A stretch of DNA of 64,000 nt from Siphlonurus alternatus (GCA_949825025.1 OX463779.1:34978203-35042202); one strand, 5' to 3'; positions 1 through 14,262 are shown, counted from the first letter of the stretch. Notes: generated by a model not told the origin, from the letters alone. Numbers and translations are program-made.

Positions 1-3000
1 CAACAAGCTCATTTTGTTTTTATAATAAATATTAAATTAGCATCGCATTCTAATGGAATAAACAAGGGTTATTAGACTTATTAGATACAACTCTAATATT
101 AGAATAGAACAATGTAGAATATAATAATATATAATAAATTCATTATTATTATAATATAAATGGTTTTGTGAGGTATGTTCCATTCTGCATAAAAAGTATA
201 GAAGTGTCCGTCTTGACTGAGGTTTTCCACGGTTCTCTCAGTCTCACCTCAGTGAATTCTAGAACGCGTAACAGGTAGTGTCCACCATCCTTCTCTTCCC
301 TTATCCATACCCATTACCCTGCCTCAATCTCCAAGCTCATAGGGGTGTATCTTTGTAAAAAAAATAAACATGTGTTAAAAGCTATTTTTGGTGTTATCAT
401 ATATCAAGAATACGATTTTTCTTAATATTCTGATACGTCATTTTTAGTAAATTGACTTGCACTCTATATCATAATGTTTGAAATAAAATTTCATTCAGCA
501 TTAATAAGAACCAAAATATAGAGTGGTACGTTGCTTATTTTCTCGAGTAATATTTTATACAGAAAAAAAGGAAGCAACTTTAATATTTTATTACGAAAGT
601 ATACGTTTTGACTTACTTTGAAGATATCTTAAATTTTTAACATGGATTATAAATTTATGAGACATTTTACGAAATATCGCAACTGACAAATTTCGAGACA
701 GAAATTTAGTCACAATTTTCAACTGTTGATTTTAAGGAACATTTGCAGAGTTTTTTTTTTTTCACATGAATTATACTCCAAGTGGATCATCAAAAATTTA
801 TTATAAAATAATAATGTACAAAAAGCATTCTTTTTACATACATTTAAAATATACCTTATAAAATTTTGAGTTTTACTGACATGACATTATTAACATTCTT
901 AAGTTCAATTTTAATTGGAACTTAAATATATTATATTTTAAAAGTAGTGGCTAGCAAGAAGCAGTTAGAGTTTGGTCTTGAAACGAGCTGACCTTTTTTC
1001 CTATAATACACTACGTTTAAAATATTTGTGAATTTCTGGATTTTGCGAGCTCCTATGCAGCGTCTTTTTCTTATAGTTACAACATTTAATATTTATGCGC
1101 ATTATATAACCACATAAAAAAATTTTAACTGAACAAAACTTTAGTGAATCAACAATATTTTTCATTTGTCCCGTAGGCTATTATTTTAAATTCGTTTTGA
1201 CAAAATAATATATGTATATTATATTTTATATTATTTATATTGCCCATGATAGAGACAATATAATAAAATAAGAGTAAAATAAAGCAGTTGGAAAAGGCAA
1301 AAAGTCCACGTCCAATACTGTAATATAATTGCTAAGCCGGTATTACACGATTTAATTTTTCCATTTATTTTATTTACGATTGTTCCATCTTGTAAATTCA
1401 ACTTGTCTATGTGGAGATAAAATTAAATTGTAAGCAAAAATCGTATGCAATAGAAAAAGTTCAAAAATTGTAATGTGTAATACTGGCTTCATAATTTTGC
1501 AAAAGATTTTCAGCCTGCTGCTACAGAAACAACTTTATAAGTTCGAGCTTAAATAATTTGTTCACACATCCCTTTTTTATGTATCTAAAAATACAATTAT
1601 TCCGCAAAAATACATATTTGCAATGTAATTTAACTAATACTACTTTTGGAATGACACAATAATGTCATGTGAAAAAACATGTTTAAAATTAAAAAATAAA
1701 TAAATTTGTATTTAAATTAACAATACTTTTACACTAAAATCTTTTTATTTTCATCATTAATATGCAAGTGATACTGCAGCTGATGGTTTTAAAAATAAAC
1801 TGTTATTAAAAATTGAACAATATACTTTAAAATGATGAATATTAATTACTCAGATATTGGCTCCTATAGAATATTGGTTGCTTAAATACGTACAAAAAAT
1901 ACAAATAGAATAATGTATAAAAACCTGCAGTCTCTATCATTATATCCATTACGCTAAAGAAGTTGCATACATTGCAGGGGCTTAACGTTAAAAAAATGCT
2001 GTAGGATAATATGCATACGGGTGGATACTGCTACTGAATTTTCAATGTGCTCCATCCATTGTTAAAACTAATTTTACTTGTAAAACTGCCTTCGTAAAGA
2101 GCTTTTTTTTCCATCATTTGTTACATTATAAAACTGATAGCTACATTTTTTGTTCCTTCATTTTAATCTGTAAGTTATTACACTCATTTCAAACTATATC
2201 CTTTGTACGTCAGAGTGTTTTTTTGCTAGTTCAATCCTTCACAAGAGCTAGAAACAGCTAACTTTTATAAAAAGGCTCGTCATATAGGTACAATAATTAA
2301 ATATTACAATAAAGTAATTTTGGTTTTCTTTTTTAATGTTTTACGACGTTACAGCAAGAAAAAAACGAACTACTGACAGGCAGATTTGGACAAGTAGAAT
2401 TCTTTTCTAAATTATTATGTTTTAATACCAAATCACTATCTCTGATCTTAATCAATCAAATACTATGTCGTTTATGTCATTTGTTGTTCAAATTTAAAAT
2501 TATTTATAATTTACGTGAATATTTTGTGGGTCTTCAAATTTTATTTATTGCTGCACTTTAATATGTACACTCCATTCAAATATAAAAAAATCTAATCCGG
2601 CTATATTTTAGCATGACCAGATTGGACATTTTTTTCCGAATGGAGTTTACATTAATATATTATACGTTATACTGCAATGTTCTGGTTATTTAACATCTCG
2701 ATATCTCGTTTACATCTTAAATTTTTATTCATTTACATATAACAATTAATTAACAGTCTCTTCTAGTATTGGTTTAAGACGCATGCAGTAATTAAAAAAA
2801 TACTTTATTTTAGAATTAATTTTCAAAATATTTAATCAGTAAATATATGAACAGCATTTAAAATAAAGAATAACCTTAATTAAAATCGTAGCACGCCCCT
2901 GCTGTGTGAATTCTCAAAAATAATTAAAACGAATGTTGATATAACTTGATGCAAACAGAAAATTAAGTAATGCATTAGTAATGATTCTGTGTGTTGGAGA

Positions 3001-6000
3001 GCATCAGCCCTCATTACAAAATTAAAAAGAGTAGAAGTATATTTTACTGTACAAGAAAAACATCATGAATTAATGAATCCTTAAAATGTTTCACTAAAAA
3101 CATATATAATCATGTGAAACCGCATTACACTACTTTGAAAATAAATATATTATTGAAGAAAATAATATGATGAAAATATATTCTTATTAATATATTTTTT
3201 ATAATGGGGAATTCTCCTACATTTATTTTTTTTTTTTTTCAGATGCTCCATGCCTTGAAACTAAATGTCCCAAAACTAAAAAGTTTCAATTTTCAAAATT
3301 GGAGACATGGGAATTTTTTAAAAATCTTCCTTCTTTTGAATTTAGCACCAAAACGTGACGTAGAAACTGCCTAGCTGGCGAAATTTTCCTGCAATAAATT
3401 TATATTTTCGATTATCACTCTTAAAGTAAACTGATATTAGGAACAAAACTATTGATACTAGGGTAGAAAAACACGCCGATTTCGATCGTGTTACTAAAAT
3501 TTATAGCCAATGACTCCTTGAGGCTCAAACTATGATATCAGGCAGTTGTTGTGTGTTAACTAGGGAGTTTCTACGTCACAATTTTCAGGTTTGCGCGCGG
3601 GTTGCATACTTTGCCCCTATTCTAATGATCCCTTCAGAGTCCCCAAATTTGAGTTAAAAAAGTTGAAACTTAAGTCAAACTTATTGTTAATATGTACCCT
3701 ATCATGATATAGTAGTTAAATTAAAATTTGAGTTGTAAGAGAATTCCCCATTTTCATAAAGTCTGATTTTTAGTTCAAAAAAAGTAATTCATTCAAATAA
3801 AATATCATAAACTGAAATTTGTCTCCTTTCCTATATGGGCATATAAAACAATGAATGAAGTTAACTTTTAATTCCTCTGTAAAATTTGAAAGTTACAATA
3901 ACTGAAAAACGAAAATATACTCAATATATTCTTGTAGAAATCTTGTTTTGAAATCTATGGCAGTGCTCTCTGCTGCCTTAGAGGACTATAATATTATATT
4001 TAAATCAAAATGCTCATTTTTAAATCTTTAATAATCAATAAACGTTTGTGTGACACACAATATTTTACCAAGCTCACGTCAAGTGACAAATATTCCCTGT
4101 GGACTGTGACAAAAAGATGACATCGTAAGTCTTTTTTCTAACAGAGTTTCATATCACACCTGCTGCTCCATGCAGCCTCCCTCAATCACTCTTAACCATC
4201 CATCTTCCACCAGTATCTATTTAATATTAAAGTGATTTAATTTCAATAAAAATCATGTGTTTGTCGCAAAGAAGCGTATACTCAATGCTACCCTTTAGAA
4301 TAAGATACACAGCATCAAAAGAGGGATACATTTTTTTATTTATGAAATAAAAGCCATTATATAATTGGATATTCTTGTACAGCAATCATCAAAAATGTTT
4401 GTAAATTAATAATCTAGCATTAAAAAAAATATAAAAACTCTCTAAATTTCTTTATATAAGACATAGAAATGCACTTAAATATTTTGTTTATTTATAAAAA
4501 TTATAATTTTATAATAACAAATAATTTAATTTTTTTCAATGTAGACCCTTTTTTTCCACTCTCGAATATAGTGCAAAGTTTTTAAGTTGTTTAATTGTCA
4601 CTTGAATATTTTATCAGCAGGGTCGGTGGAGGCAGTAATCACACACCGAGCTAGCACGAGTGAGCGAGAGGCGCTCTAACTAAAACTAATGGCCCTAAGC
4701 TGCGCATCCATTAGAACGAACGTGCTACCACCAAGCCTCGGGACGTCCAAACGAGAGAGAACGTGTAATTTTTACACATCTACTCATTACCCTATTCACT
4801 AATATAAAATGAATAAAAAATAATATTTTTTACCAATGTACACTCTTATTCTAAAATAGTAGACCATAATCATCCATTTCTCTATTCTACTATATATGAC
4901 TAACTCTTTACCTAATAATTCAATTGATATAAAATTCGAACGTATAAATATTTTCTTTTTTAGCTGTAATATATTTGAGTTTAGATTTTTATAAAACACA
5001 TATAGAAAAGAAAATTTAAGGGGGAGTGAAAAAAAAAATGTACGTATGTCATTTTTTATTATATGTATATTTTTTGGTAGAAATCCTTTTATATTATATA
5101 TTACAGTGCTAAAGAGGATAAAAAAAAATGTCTATAAATATAATAATCTAAAAATATATATTTGAAGTAAAATTGTATAAAATATGTTATTTCATTTCAT
5201 ACATATGGATAAGCAACTTTACTCTTCTAAAAGCATTCAATAAATAAATATATATTTTTAAAATTTTGAATTTATTTAAAAATAAAAAGAAAAAAGAAAT
5301 ACATATTTTTTTATTTTCAGTATAGTTATAAACGTCAAACAAGCCCAAAAATATGTCAAAAGATTTGATGATTGAAATTTAAAGATATTAATAATTTTCT
5401 GAATCAATAAAGAGAAATAAGTTCTCACTACATAAAAACCAATATAAAAAATGGCATTGCTAATGATAGTTTTGAAGTTTCTTAGAAAACAGAAACCTTA
5501 ATATAATGCTCGGGATTTCTTTTTTTAATAAACTGATATAGAAATCTTGTTCTAACGTTTTATGTGATATTGTTTGTAACATGGTCAGAAATGTAATAAC
5601 GTGGGTGGTGTAGCTGAGAGTTATTTATTGTGCGTTCGCGTCTAGTTTGGTCTCTTTGTAATAATACTTGGCCGTTGTCGCGCCGCAGCTATGTGACAGC
5701 CACAGGCGCCCATACAAACCAAGGGGTGGGAGTAACCCTCATATGAGGGTGAAGATAGTTGAAACAAGGTAAGGGGATTTAATGTACAGCTATAACAAAC
5801 ATACAAAAAAAAAGTATATATAATCAAAATTTCAACAGCAGAATAAAACTATTTGTAAAGATCATAAAAAAAATGTAGTTTGTTACATCTGGAAATAAAA
5901 TAACAATAAAGCTTTTTTTATCTAAAAATGTCTGCAAACGTTATTGACATTCTTACTGGCAGATTGACAGCTATTGTAAAATACATCGTGTTTCTGAGAG

Positions 6001-7716
6001 TGACATGTGTTATCATTATAATATAGTGATAATAAACTTTGGTAGATATCGTAGATATCTCTAGAGTGTCTCTATTATATGGACTGACAATGATAATATT
6101 ATGTTCTGATCGTGCTATGACATGTTTTTGAAAGGAAGAACCTGAATTATAGTCAACCTGCGTATCATACAAGTAACAAAATTTGTATACATTAATACAG
6201 GAGAAGTAAATTTAAAGAAAATTTATTATTGATGCTTGAAAATTAATTAAAAATACAGCATACTTATGTATTTTTTATAACATCTCAATCGGAACTCGAA
6301 CTTGAGACTCTTGCGAATATTCGCACCAAAGCATTGACTGTGGGTACTATTATTGTTATGTGCAAATGCACTATGTGGTTTTCTTGCACTTCCGGTTAAT
6401 TGACAAAATATGTAGAGTACATTTTGGCTGACGTTTTCATGTTCCCCTTAGTCGCAGGAAAATGTCGGGATGAATTGCAAGGCCGTAACCGCCTTTTTGC
6501 AATATGATAACAAAATATTAAGTATCTCGTGCTTAATAAATTCAAATAATTTGACATTTATAATATGAACAATGGACATTTAATAGTTATTAATCATTAA
6601 CTCAATATAATACTGTAAATAAAAACTACTCATCATACTAAAGTCATGAAAAAGAAATAACACATTTTAGACTTATACAGTTATATTTGTTTGTTAAAAA
6701 ATGATAAAATTGAAAGTTAAAAAACTATTATTTCATTAAGAAAGTGAGAATAGAAAATTAATATTTTGTATAATAAAAAAAAAAAATCATTAAGTGCAGA
6801 GTTCGAGGTAAAGTGAAAATCGAATACTGTAAATTGTTTTACAATTATCCATTGAAATATGGTGGTAAAAAAATAAATATAATATATAGAGATTTAGAAT
6901 TAGTGTATAGTGTACGTAAAGTTCCAAAAAATGTAATAATTTAACAGAGAGAGAGAGAAGCATTAACGTAGAATTGGAAGTATGTGACTGCGAGCAACGA
7001 AGTCCTCTATCTGAGAGGGGGAGGACAGAATAAAACACAATAAATGGGAGAGCGTGCACGTGGATAAAGGTCACGTGTTACCTATCGCATGAGGTCGATA
7101 TAAATTATACGTATATGATAGAAAGAGGGGAAGAGAAAGAAAAAAAAAATAATGCAAAATAAAAAATTAATGCTATGTTATTATTCAGTACAAGGTTGCC
7201 AGCACATTCTGAAAGAACAATACATACAAAAACTTTTTAATTAAACAATACACGTATACCGTATACTAATTTCAGGGAAAGAACTATATATCCATATCAT
7301 TACTTTCATTATATGTTCTGTATACATATATATATTACTACAGTATTAGTTAAAAGTACATGTGTGATGCAAAAATTGAAAACTTGACTTCATTGAATAA
7401 ATTAATTGGATTATTCCGAGAAGTATAATAATAATATTAAAAAGGGTTTTTTGATGAGGGTTCATTATTTTATTTTAAGTATAATAATATAATTAATTGT
7501 GTAATAATCTTGAGTATTTTAGACAAAATTAATAGAAATAACAACATATACTTCAAATCGTTAAAAATGAGACAAGAGACTCCATAAGGCTAATCACACA
7601 CTGCTTCGTATCATTTCATATCACTTCGCATTTATAAAATTTAGACCGTAAATGAGAAACGTACTTTTCATGCCATGTGACAACGCTGTGTGCCCAGCTA
7701 CACTTAATCTTATAGG
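1..7716. other. Intergenic AT-rich DNA, no supported gene
   Basis: No reading frame here has recognisable domains, splice-site context or length above chance. The longest frames are low-complexity or cross obvious AT-rich repeats. Visible structure is a dispersed repeat at 188-345, short homopolymer runs and a short purine-rich stretch near 6,945-6,960. A region at about 7,587-7,710 has loosely complementary ends and may be an old MITE. Confidence 0.6.
188..345 (+). repeat. Dispersed repeat, copy A
   Basis: This stretch is clearly similar to the reverse complement of 8,830-8,990. Both copies share blocks such as ttttccacggtt, acgcgtaaca and ctacccattac-like segments in the same order. The copies are about 8.6 kb apart in opposite orientation. 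The family is not recognised and no coding is seen. Confidence 0.6.
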
Positions 7717-8295
7717 TTAAAGTAGAGTGAGCGAAAAATTGACCGATGGTAAAGCTCATTCTCTTGCATGTAAAAAGTTACTTTGGAGCACCATAAATAA
7801 GCATCTGAAATCAGTTGAGACCGTCCTTCGTAAAAATTCTGAGCATTTGGGTCTAAAAGTCGATGACTTCGTCCATCTACTCCATGCTAACGCTCGAAAA
7901 ACGTGGCTTCTTTTTTATTCGAACTTTAATTTCTTTCGCAATCTCCCGTAAAATGTGTTTAAAAAATATTCTAAGATAGAACATATTATGGTGAATCAGA
8001 AAGTGTCATAACTTTTATTAGCCCTTCATAAAAATTTTGAGAAAATTCTGATACAATACCAAAATCCGAGGAAAATTTTCATTTCAAATGTTGCGGTCTA
8101 CGGGTTAACAGCTGACTGGATCAACGGGATCAACAACACTATATAACTTCAGCAGATGCTCGTATTGCGCAACTTGCATAAATTTCTACTGCGCAGCTTT
8201 TGAGGAGCCGACGTAACTTTTTCGTATGCACATATATAGTGCGTGACGTCATTCCCGTCATGCACTGCGCACTCAACTCGCTGACTCTACTTTAA
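7717..8295. mobile_element. TTAA-flanked 571-bp element with short TIRs
   Basis: The element runs from 7,721 to 8,291 between direct TTAA copies (7,717-7,720 and 8,292-8,295). Its left end reads agtagagtgagcg, and its right end is close to the complement (cgctgactctact). The same end sequence and TTAA flank occur on the fold-back elements at 53,146 and, in variant form, at 35,088 and 55,755. TTAA duplications are typical of piggyBac-type transposition. The interior is not palindromic. A 74-codon frame inside begins with GTG and resembles nothing known, so it is not called a gene. Confidence 0.6.
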
Positions 8296-10539
8296 TAATT
8301 TTGCGTGCGATCTAGTGAGAGAGAAACCTTACCATTATTTACTATAACATATACATTATAGTTTATATTTAATAACGTCTATTTACATTGAGAATTGTAC
8401 GTCATCTGAAAACGTCAACACTCTAATGTAGCATCATGCTTGGTTGACTTTCATCACGGTCATCAGCTGCAACGATGTGGAACTTCAATGATAAATTGTG
8501 TACCTCGTTGGAGGGTGGTGAGAAGGGAGGGAGGGGGTGCCAAATCTACCTGATGTCACTTGAGGAGGAGGTTTACAAATGAAAATGTGCTAATGAAGTC
8601 ATAGTATAATATATACTTATTGTTAGTTAGGTAGATGATATATTTACAAAACAAGCTAATTAATATTCAAGAAGGTACCTGGTAACTAATTAAATTAATT
8701 GGAAAGTTTCACGCTTTATATAATTTTGTTAGAATTAAATGCTATATGAATTACAATTTATAAAATATTTTGTTATTAACATTTTAAAAGTAAAAATTGT
8801 AATTCAAAGAAAAAAGGGGGGAATGCATACACTGTCATAACTTGAAGTTCGAGGTGGAGTAATGGGTAGGGATAATGGAGGAAAAGGATCATGGACACGG
8901 CTTGTTACGCGTCTCAGCATTCGTTGAGGTGAGAGTGAGGGAACCGTGGAAAACTCAGTCAGAAAGAAGAACTTTATATACTTTTTATAGTTTTTATCAA
9001 TAGACCAAAATGATGTTCAAACTCGAAACCACGCACAAGTGCATCACTGCACTGGATGGAAAGCAAGATTATTTTATCCCAGGGAGGGAGCCACGTGCGT
9101 GATTTTTACTGTAACTGAAAATTTATTTTATATCCAAATTATGATGATAGGCTAAAAATAGTTTAATATTATATGAATATAAATTGAGAATGAATATTTT
9201 TTTAAAAAATAAGCAGCTGTAGAATAAAATGATCAATATTATAGTCATAAAATTCTCATAATTTAGATGCGTATTGTTAAGAGGATGGTATGGGGGGGGG
9301 GAAAGAGGAATAATATATTTAGCAGTAATATGTATACCATAAAAATGATAGCTTTTTTTCAATGAATGTGTATATATAACTATTCAAATATTCATTGCAT
9401 CATTATTTACGTCAATATATAATATAAAGCCTCTGCTGTCAAAAATAACATAATACATGATAGTATAAATAAATGAAGTTTAATCAACATAAAATATTTC
9501 GAAAATCAGCTGTTTGTATCACCTGCATTATCTAGTGACTTTGTTCTGACGTGCTGCGATGCTACCTTATTGTCTAGCTAAGCTAATTAGTGTGTAGCAA
9601 GCTAGGATCACGTGGATCATGGTACTACTGTAGCTTCCGGCATTTCCGCCTTCCGGAATCAAATATCATCATCATGATAACAGGCGCATGCTGAACATGA
9701 TTCATAACGTATAGTAAGGGGAGGAGGAGGCAAAAACTCATTAATATTTGCAGCCACTGTGAACGCAAATCACGCAATGTATTTGATGGATACGTTACAT
9801 TCAAATTTATAAATAATATTATCATTTTGAATATCAAGAGTTAAAAAATTAATGGTAGTAATAAATTGCTTTTGAGTACTTTAAATCATATTTTATACTT
9901 GATACTTTAAATCATGATTACATTATTGATATTTTACAATACAAGAGTATATAACGGCTTAATTTATAATATTTACATTAATTTTATAAACAATTGAATT
10001 GTTTATTCTCTATCAATTTTACAAATATTGGTATTTTGTTTAGTATATTAGCAATTTATATTCTTATACTAACTTTCTCATAACTTATCATTTTTTATTG
10101 ACATTTACATTTGTAAATATTATAAAGACAACAACAAGTAATCAATTTACTGTAAATAATAATAAAAAAACATCCAGTGTAAATTAATGCAAAGCTTAAA
10201 AAACTAAATAAAATAAAGTAGTTTTTATTTTTTAATTATAAAATACATTCTCTACTTCTAAATTTCCTTCAGTAACAATTTAAACGAAATAACATAAGAT
10301 AACAAAAGCAGTAGAAAAACTCTTAGTAAGAGATATAAATCAAAATTAGTGAGGATTGAGGACGGATTAGAGGTGTTGAGGTTTTATTTATCCAGGCGAA
10401 GAGAAGAGAAAAACGTTCGCCAGTGAAGAACAGACATTGGAGAACAAGGGAGGATGTCGGTGCGATTTACGAGGCAGCAGCGAGTACGTGTGGGCAGAAA
10501 CACACCAGGGTGCAGCTCTACTGGGGCTTGAGGGGTTTG

Positions 10540-10541
<2 letters not shown>
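8296..10541. other. Intergenic DNA, no supported gene
   Basis: AT-rich sequence with no convincing coding. It contains the reverse-oriented dispersed repeat at 8,830-8,990. A GC-richer islet of about 150 bp (10,395-10,540) abuts the following (GA)n tract. Confidence 0.55.
8830..8990 (-). repeat. Dispersed repeat, copy B (inverted)
   Basis: Reverse-complement partner of 188-345, with the same order of conserved blocks and scattered substitutions and small gaps. The divergence suggests two old insertions of one family rather than a recent inversion. Confidence 0.6.

Positions 10542-10629
<88 letters not shown>
10542..10629. repeat. (GA)n microsatellite
   Basis: Uninterrupted GA dinucleotide tract of about 88 bp. 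It creates spurious poly-(Arg-Glu) and poly-(Ser-Leu) frames on the two strands. Confidence 0.97.
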
Positions 10630-10632
<3 letters not shown>

Positions 10633-13099
10633 ATTCAATTATTCCATTACCTCACATATGACTAGAGTTCAGCAAAAATAACAAATTTTAATCGCTAAAA
10701 TATTTCCTTGCTCTAGGCAATAGACTATATATTTATACCATTAATACAACTAATGTAGATTATTGCTCAATAAAATATTCTTGATAGAGATTTTCCATTA
10801 AAATAAAATTACATTTTGATTTAAAATATCACAATTTTATATATATTTTTTTAAATCCATTTGTTTTATGCTCTATTAAATAAGAGTATATAAGGTCATA
10901 TGTCACCATGCAACATGACATTAATGAAAATTATAACACAATTACGACGTACATTAATAAATGTCAATTTAGTTTATATCCTACTACCTCTAGAATTTAA
11001 TGCTTAAAAAAAACATGTGTATACTAAAGTAAAATAACATCCGTAAAGGCTTTTAAAAAAAAATTATATCATGTATATAAAAATTATAATATTATATATA
11101 TATAGGTATATTTATAGTTGTTTTAAACAAAATTTACATTCGTTATAAAAATAAATATAGATGCTGACAAGCTTAAAAGCCTCAAATGCATTCACACTTT
11201 AAGTGGTATAATCATAAGAGTGGTTTATATATGAAGCTTTTTCTGTTTTTACTTGACTTTTGTGGCCTCTAACATCACGTAATGCGTTTGTTTTGAGTTC
11301 ATGTCACTGATAATAATATGTTCATGCAAGTGTATGCACCTGAGGAACTTTTACTGCTTCTTTGCAGTCATAAACTCGTACTAACGATAACATCGTGTCG
11401 TTATATTATATAATATCGACTGTTATACATTATATCAAGTTACAATGTCATACATTGTTACGGCCTCTAAATTTACATTTTATTAAGCAGGAAGTATTAA
11501 TATTATTGTTTGCACCAAATATATATAAGCTAAGCTTCTTATAAATTTTTCTTTGAGTGATTTTCTTCAGTTCAATGTTCACCAAATTAATTACTTCAAG
11601 GTCTTCTTTCTTATGACTTGTTATGAGAATTCTACATCAGACCCTAATTGGGCAATTCTACTTACTAATTACTCATTATATAAGTTTGAAATCCCGAACC
11701 ATTCCGAAAACCCTATAACTTGAGCGTTTTACGGGCTCTTCTTGAACGAGGCAGCCATGGCCTTGCAATCCATCCAGGCATCAGGCATTGTTCGGCGTTG
11801 CTTGACATTGGTGATTCGACCCGGTCAAATGGACTGCACAATACCTTCCATATTATTATTAAGAAAATATAAGTCGCTGAACATTTCTTCATTATATACA
11901 AAAAACAATAATTTTTATTAAATTTTCCTCGTATTGAATTTAAAAATTCTAACACTTTTTTTTTACCTCCCTGAAGAACGGAGATGAAGAAAAATTAATT
12001 TTAACAAAATTCTTATTTGTGTTTTTTTTTTAATTTATTTAGAATTTTGTGACAAAAATGCAATTAATGTCAGGCTTTAAATTTTGTTTTGCTCTCCACA
12101 ATTGACAAAAATGTTGACAGTAGGAAGTCCAATGAGAAAATGAAATTAACAAAATATATTATATAGTTTGCGAGACAACGGAGTGTACCTTGAGGCTTGA
12201 GGCAACAACAACAACAACAACATTGATGGAAGCTGCACGTGCGGGACTTGTTGATCATGTGCATACACGTCTGGCCGTAAGTTGTGCCACTCACAATCAG
12301 TCGGAGCAATTTTTTTACACAACTTCACCTCGGTCAAATACCTGGAAGCCATAGCAAGTTCAAGCGGCGAGTGTGTATTTCGAGTGGGTATGTCAGCTTC
12401 GTTTGAATCAGACTATCAAAATTTATCCATTTAAGTTTATAAAGTTTACATTACTTACAAGCTTATGTCGATCCGCATAACCACATATTTTTTTAACTCA
12501 CATAATATTTCTTTTTTTATGATAATTTTATGTCGGTATATATAGGTAGTATGAGGAATTAGGTAGAATGAGGAAGTAAAAGAATCCCTAAAAATCACCA
12601 CTTTGTCAAGCCCCCCCCCCTCCCCCCAGTCTTCATACCTACTTCTTAAGGAACTCATTCAAATATTATGGAATTTTTCAAATTTTCAGAAGATGCAGAC
12701 CCTATTAGTAAAATTCAGTTCGATTAAAATTTCACATTATTCTCTATTTTCACTAACAAATAATTAAAAATTAAGAATTAAATGTGAATATTATACTGTC
12801 CATTGTATATTAGCTGCAAGTATAGTTTTAATTTATGTAGAAAAAAATAAATTTCGATTGGAAAACATTTTTTCCTTGCAGTTTATATGAATAATTTAGT
12901 AATAATTAAAATATTGCATTATAATATGAGAAATTAAATTGGTAGAATCATAAATATTACAGCTTTTTAATATATTCTATATATATACTATTATATATAA
13001 ATATATATAATATATAGTACATTTAAAGTACGTCATGCAGTAATAACAGAGAACTGACTGTACAGTACATGAAGGGGTTATAATTACGAAACACGCTTT

Positions 13100-13102
<3 letters not shown>
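10630..13102. other. Intergenic DNA with a possible ankyrin-like exon remnant
   Basis: AT-rich sequence without a supported complete gene. The only protein-like stretch is on the minus strand at about 12,200-12,412 (listed separately). Short AT-rich runs occur at 12,960-13,020. Confidence 0.5.
12200..12412 (-). other. Possible ankyrin-repeat-like exon or pseudo-exon
   Basis: Read on the minus strand from a possible acceptor (TTTTGATAG), one open frame gives a segment matching the spacing of an ankyrin repeat: HSPLELAMASRYLTEVKL, then KKIAPT. The SPL-x-LA core, the helix and the VKL position all fit. GC content is higher than in the surroundings. A CAA/CAG-type run follows, giving poly-Leu in this frame, and no downstream exon is evident. 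It could be one exon of an unrecognised gene, a decayed copy, or chance similarity. Confidence 0.22.

Positions 13103-13189
<87 letters not shown>
13103..13189. repeat. (GA)n microsatellite
   Basis: GA tract of about 87 bp with a single interruption (ATAG). Immediately on its right lies a roughly 240-bp GC-richer islet (13,190-13,440) with an 80-codon minus-strand frame of unknown meaning. Confidence 0.95.
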
Positions 13190-13190
<1 letters not shown>

Positions 13191-13699
13191 TAAAGCATAG
13201 GCTGCATGGAAGCCCCAAGTTCGCCCAGTCTGCGCACCGCTGAGCCCAATGCTCCAGGCAGCACACACACATAAGTACCGCACGACAACACGGCACGTAC
13301 ATTTTCAACAGAAGCCCCCCTCGTGTCGGTGAGACGGGGAACAATCACCTGCTGCCTGGCCAACAGTCGACCACAGGGCGCACAAGACCAGCCATAAACA
13401 ATAACTTGATAAACAAAAGAACGAGCTGCCATACAAATTTAATTACCCGAGGCACAATTTAGAGAGAGTGGAGTAAATTGCAACAACACGATACAGATTT
13501 TGTATCCACGTTACATAAAAAAATATGTATAAACGCTATAACATATCAGCTTAAGTTACAACATAGATCATGAAAATTACAGTAAATTGTTATTCAATTG
13601 TTCATCAACATTTCTAAATAAAATAGACTTAAATATTTCTGGATTTAAGTATTAAATTTAATTTCTTTCGTTTTACCTTAAAAAATATTAACCCTAATT

Positions 13700-13705
13700 T
13701 AGGTT
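13700..13705. repeat. Polinton target-site duplication, left copy (TAGGTT)
   Basis: The six bases TAGGTT stand directly before the left TIR and recur directly after the right TIR at 33,755-33,760. A 6-bp duplication is the known hallmark of Polinton integration. Confidence 0.95.
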
Positions 13706-13829
13706 AGTAGTAATCGAGGGGGAAAATATAAACTTCCCGCAAGAAGGGGACAGAGGTGATGAAAATAATTCTATCACATTTAACATGGGATTTTCCTATA
13801 CTGAACTTAACATAGGAAGTATAGGAACT
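13706..13829 (+). repeat. Polinton left terminal inverted repeat (124 bp)
   Basis: Base-for-base identical to the reverse complement of 33,631-33,754. It begins AGTAGTAATCGAGG. Imperfect complementarity to the right end resumes after a left-only 61-bp duplication, reaching about 13,920. Confidence 0.97.
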
Positions 13830-13920
13830 TAGTATCACATTTAACATGGGATTTTCCTATACTGAACTTAACATAGGAAGTATAGGAACTTACTATGGAA
13901 CCTATGTTAAATGTGATAGA
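13771..13920. repeat. 61-bp direct duplication and hairpin inside left TIR region
   Basis: The segment starting atcacatttaacat at 13,773 recurs at 13,834 with a 61-bp period, while the right end has only one copy. The outer ctatcacatttaacat (13,771-13,786) is complementary to atgttaaatgtgatag (about 13,904-13,919), so the region can also fold on itself. Confidence 0.85.
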
Positions 13921-14082
13921 TTTTTTTTTTTTTAATGTTCATTATAATACATATGAAACATATAAGTATGTGATAATGTTGGAAGATATGGGAGACACAA
14001 CTATATTTTTTTTTGCTTACCATAGCGGTCTCACGATAGTGTAGATCTTATATGGCTTTCACTTTTCTTTGAGACATGAAAG

Positions 14083-14262
14083 TTATATAAGTGTCATGTG
14101 ACATGAAGCGTATGTGACACTCATATCTTTTTAACATTGACCGTATAAAATAATATAGCATTTTGTTTATTTCTATATAAGTGTCGTGTGATATGAAGCG
14201 TATGTGACACTCATATCTTTTTAACATTGACCTTATACAATAATATAGCATAATGTATATTT
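14083..14262. repeat. Subterminal 90-bp tandem repeat, two units
   Basis: Two near-identical units start at 14,084 and 14,174 (tatataagtgtc..., ending ...aacattgacc). They lie between the left TIR and the first gene, where Polintons and related viruses often carry subterminal repeats. Confidence 0.8.

Noticed and set aside
6281..6360. tRNA-like B-box words (reverse of ggaactcgaacttgag)
   Set aside because: The A-box is poor and no cloverleaf closes. At best it is an old tRNA-derived SINE scrap.
7727..7951. 74-codon plus-strand frame in the TTAA element
   Set aside because: It starts with GTG, has no recognisable domain and lies in a short non-autonomous element. It could be a relic, but nothing supports a gene.
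10384..10665. Arg-Glu and Ser-Leu repeat frames
   Set aside because: Products of the (GA)n tract. The same pattern appears on both strands and in two frames.
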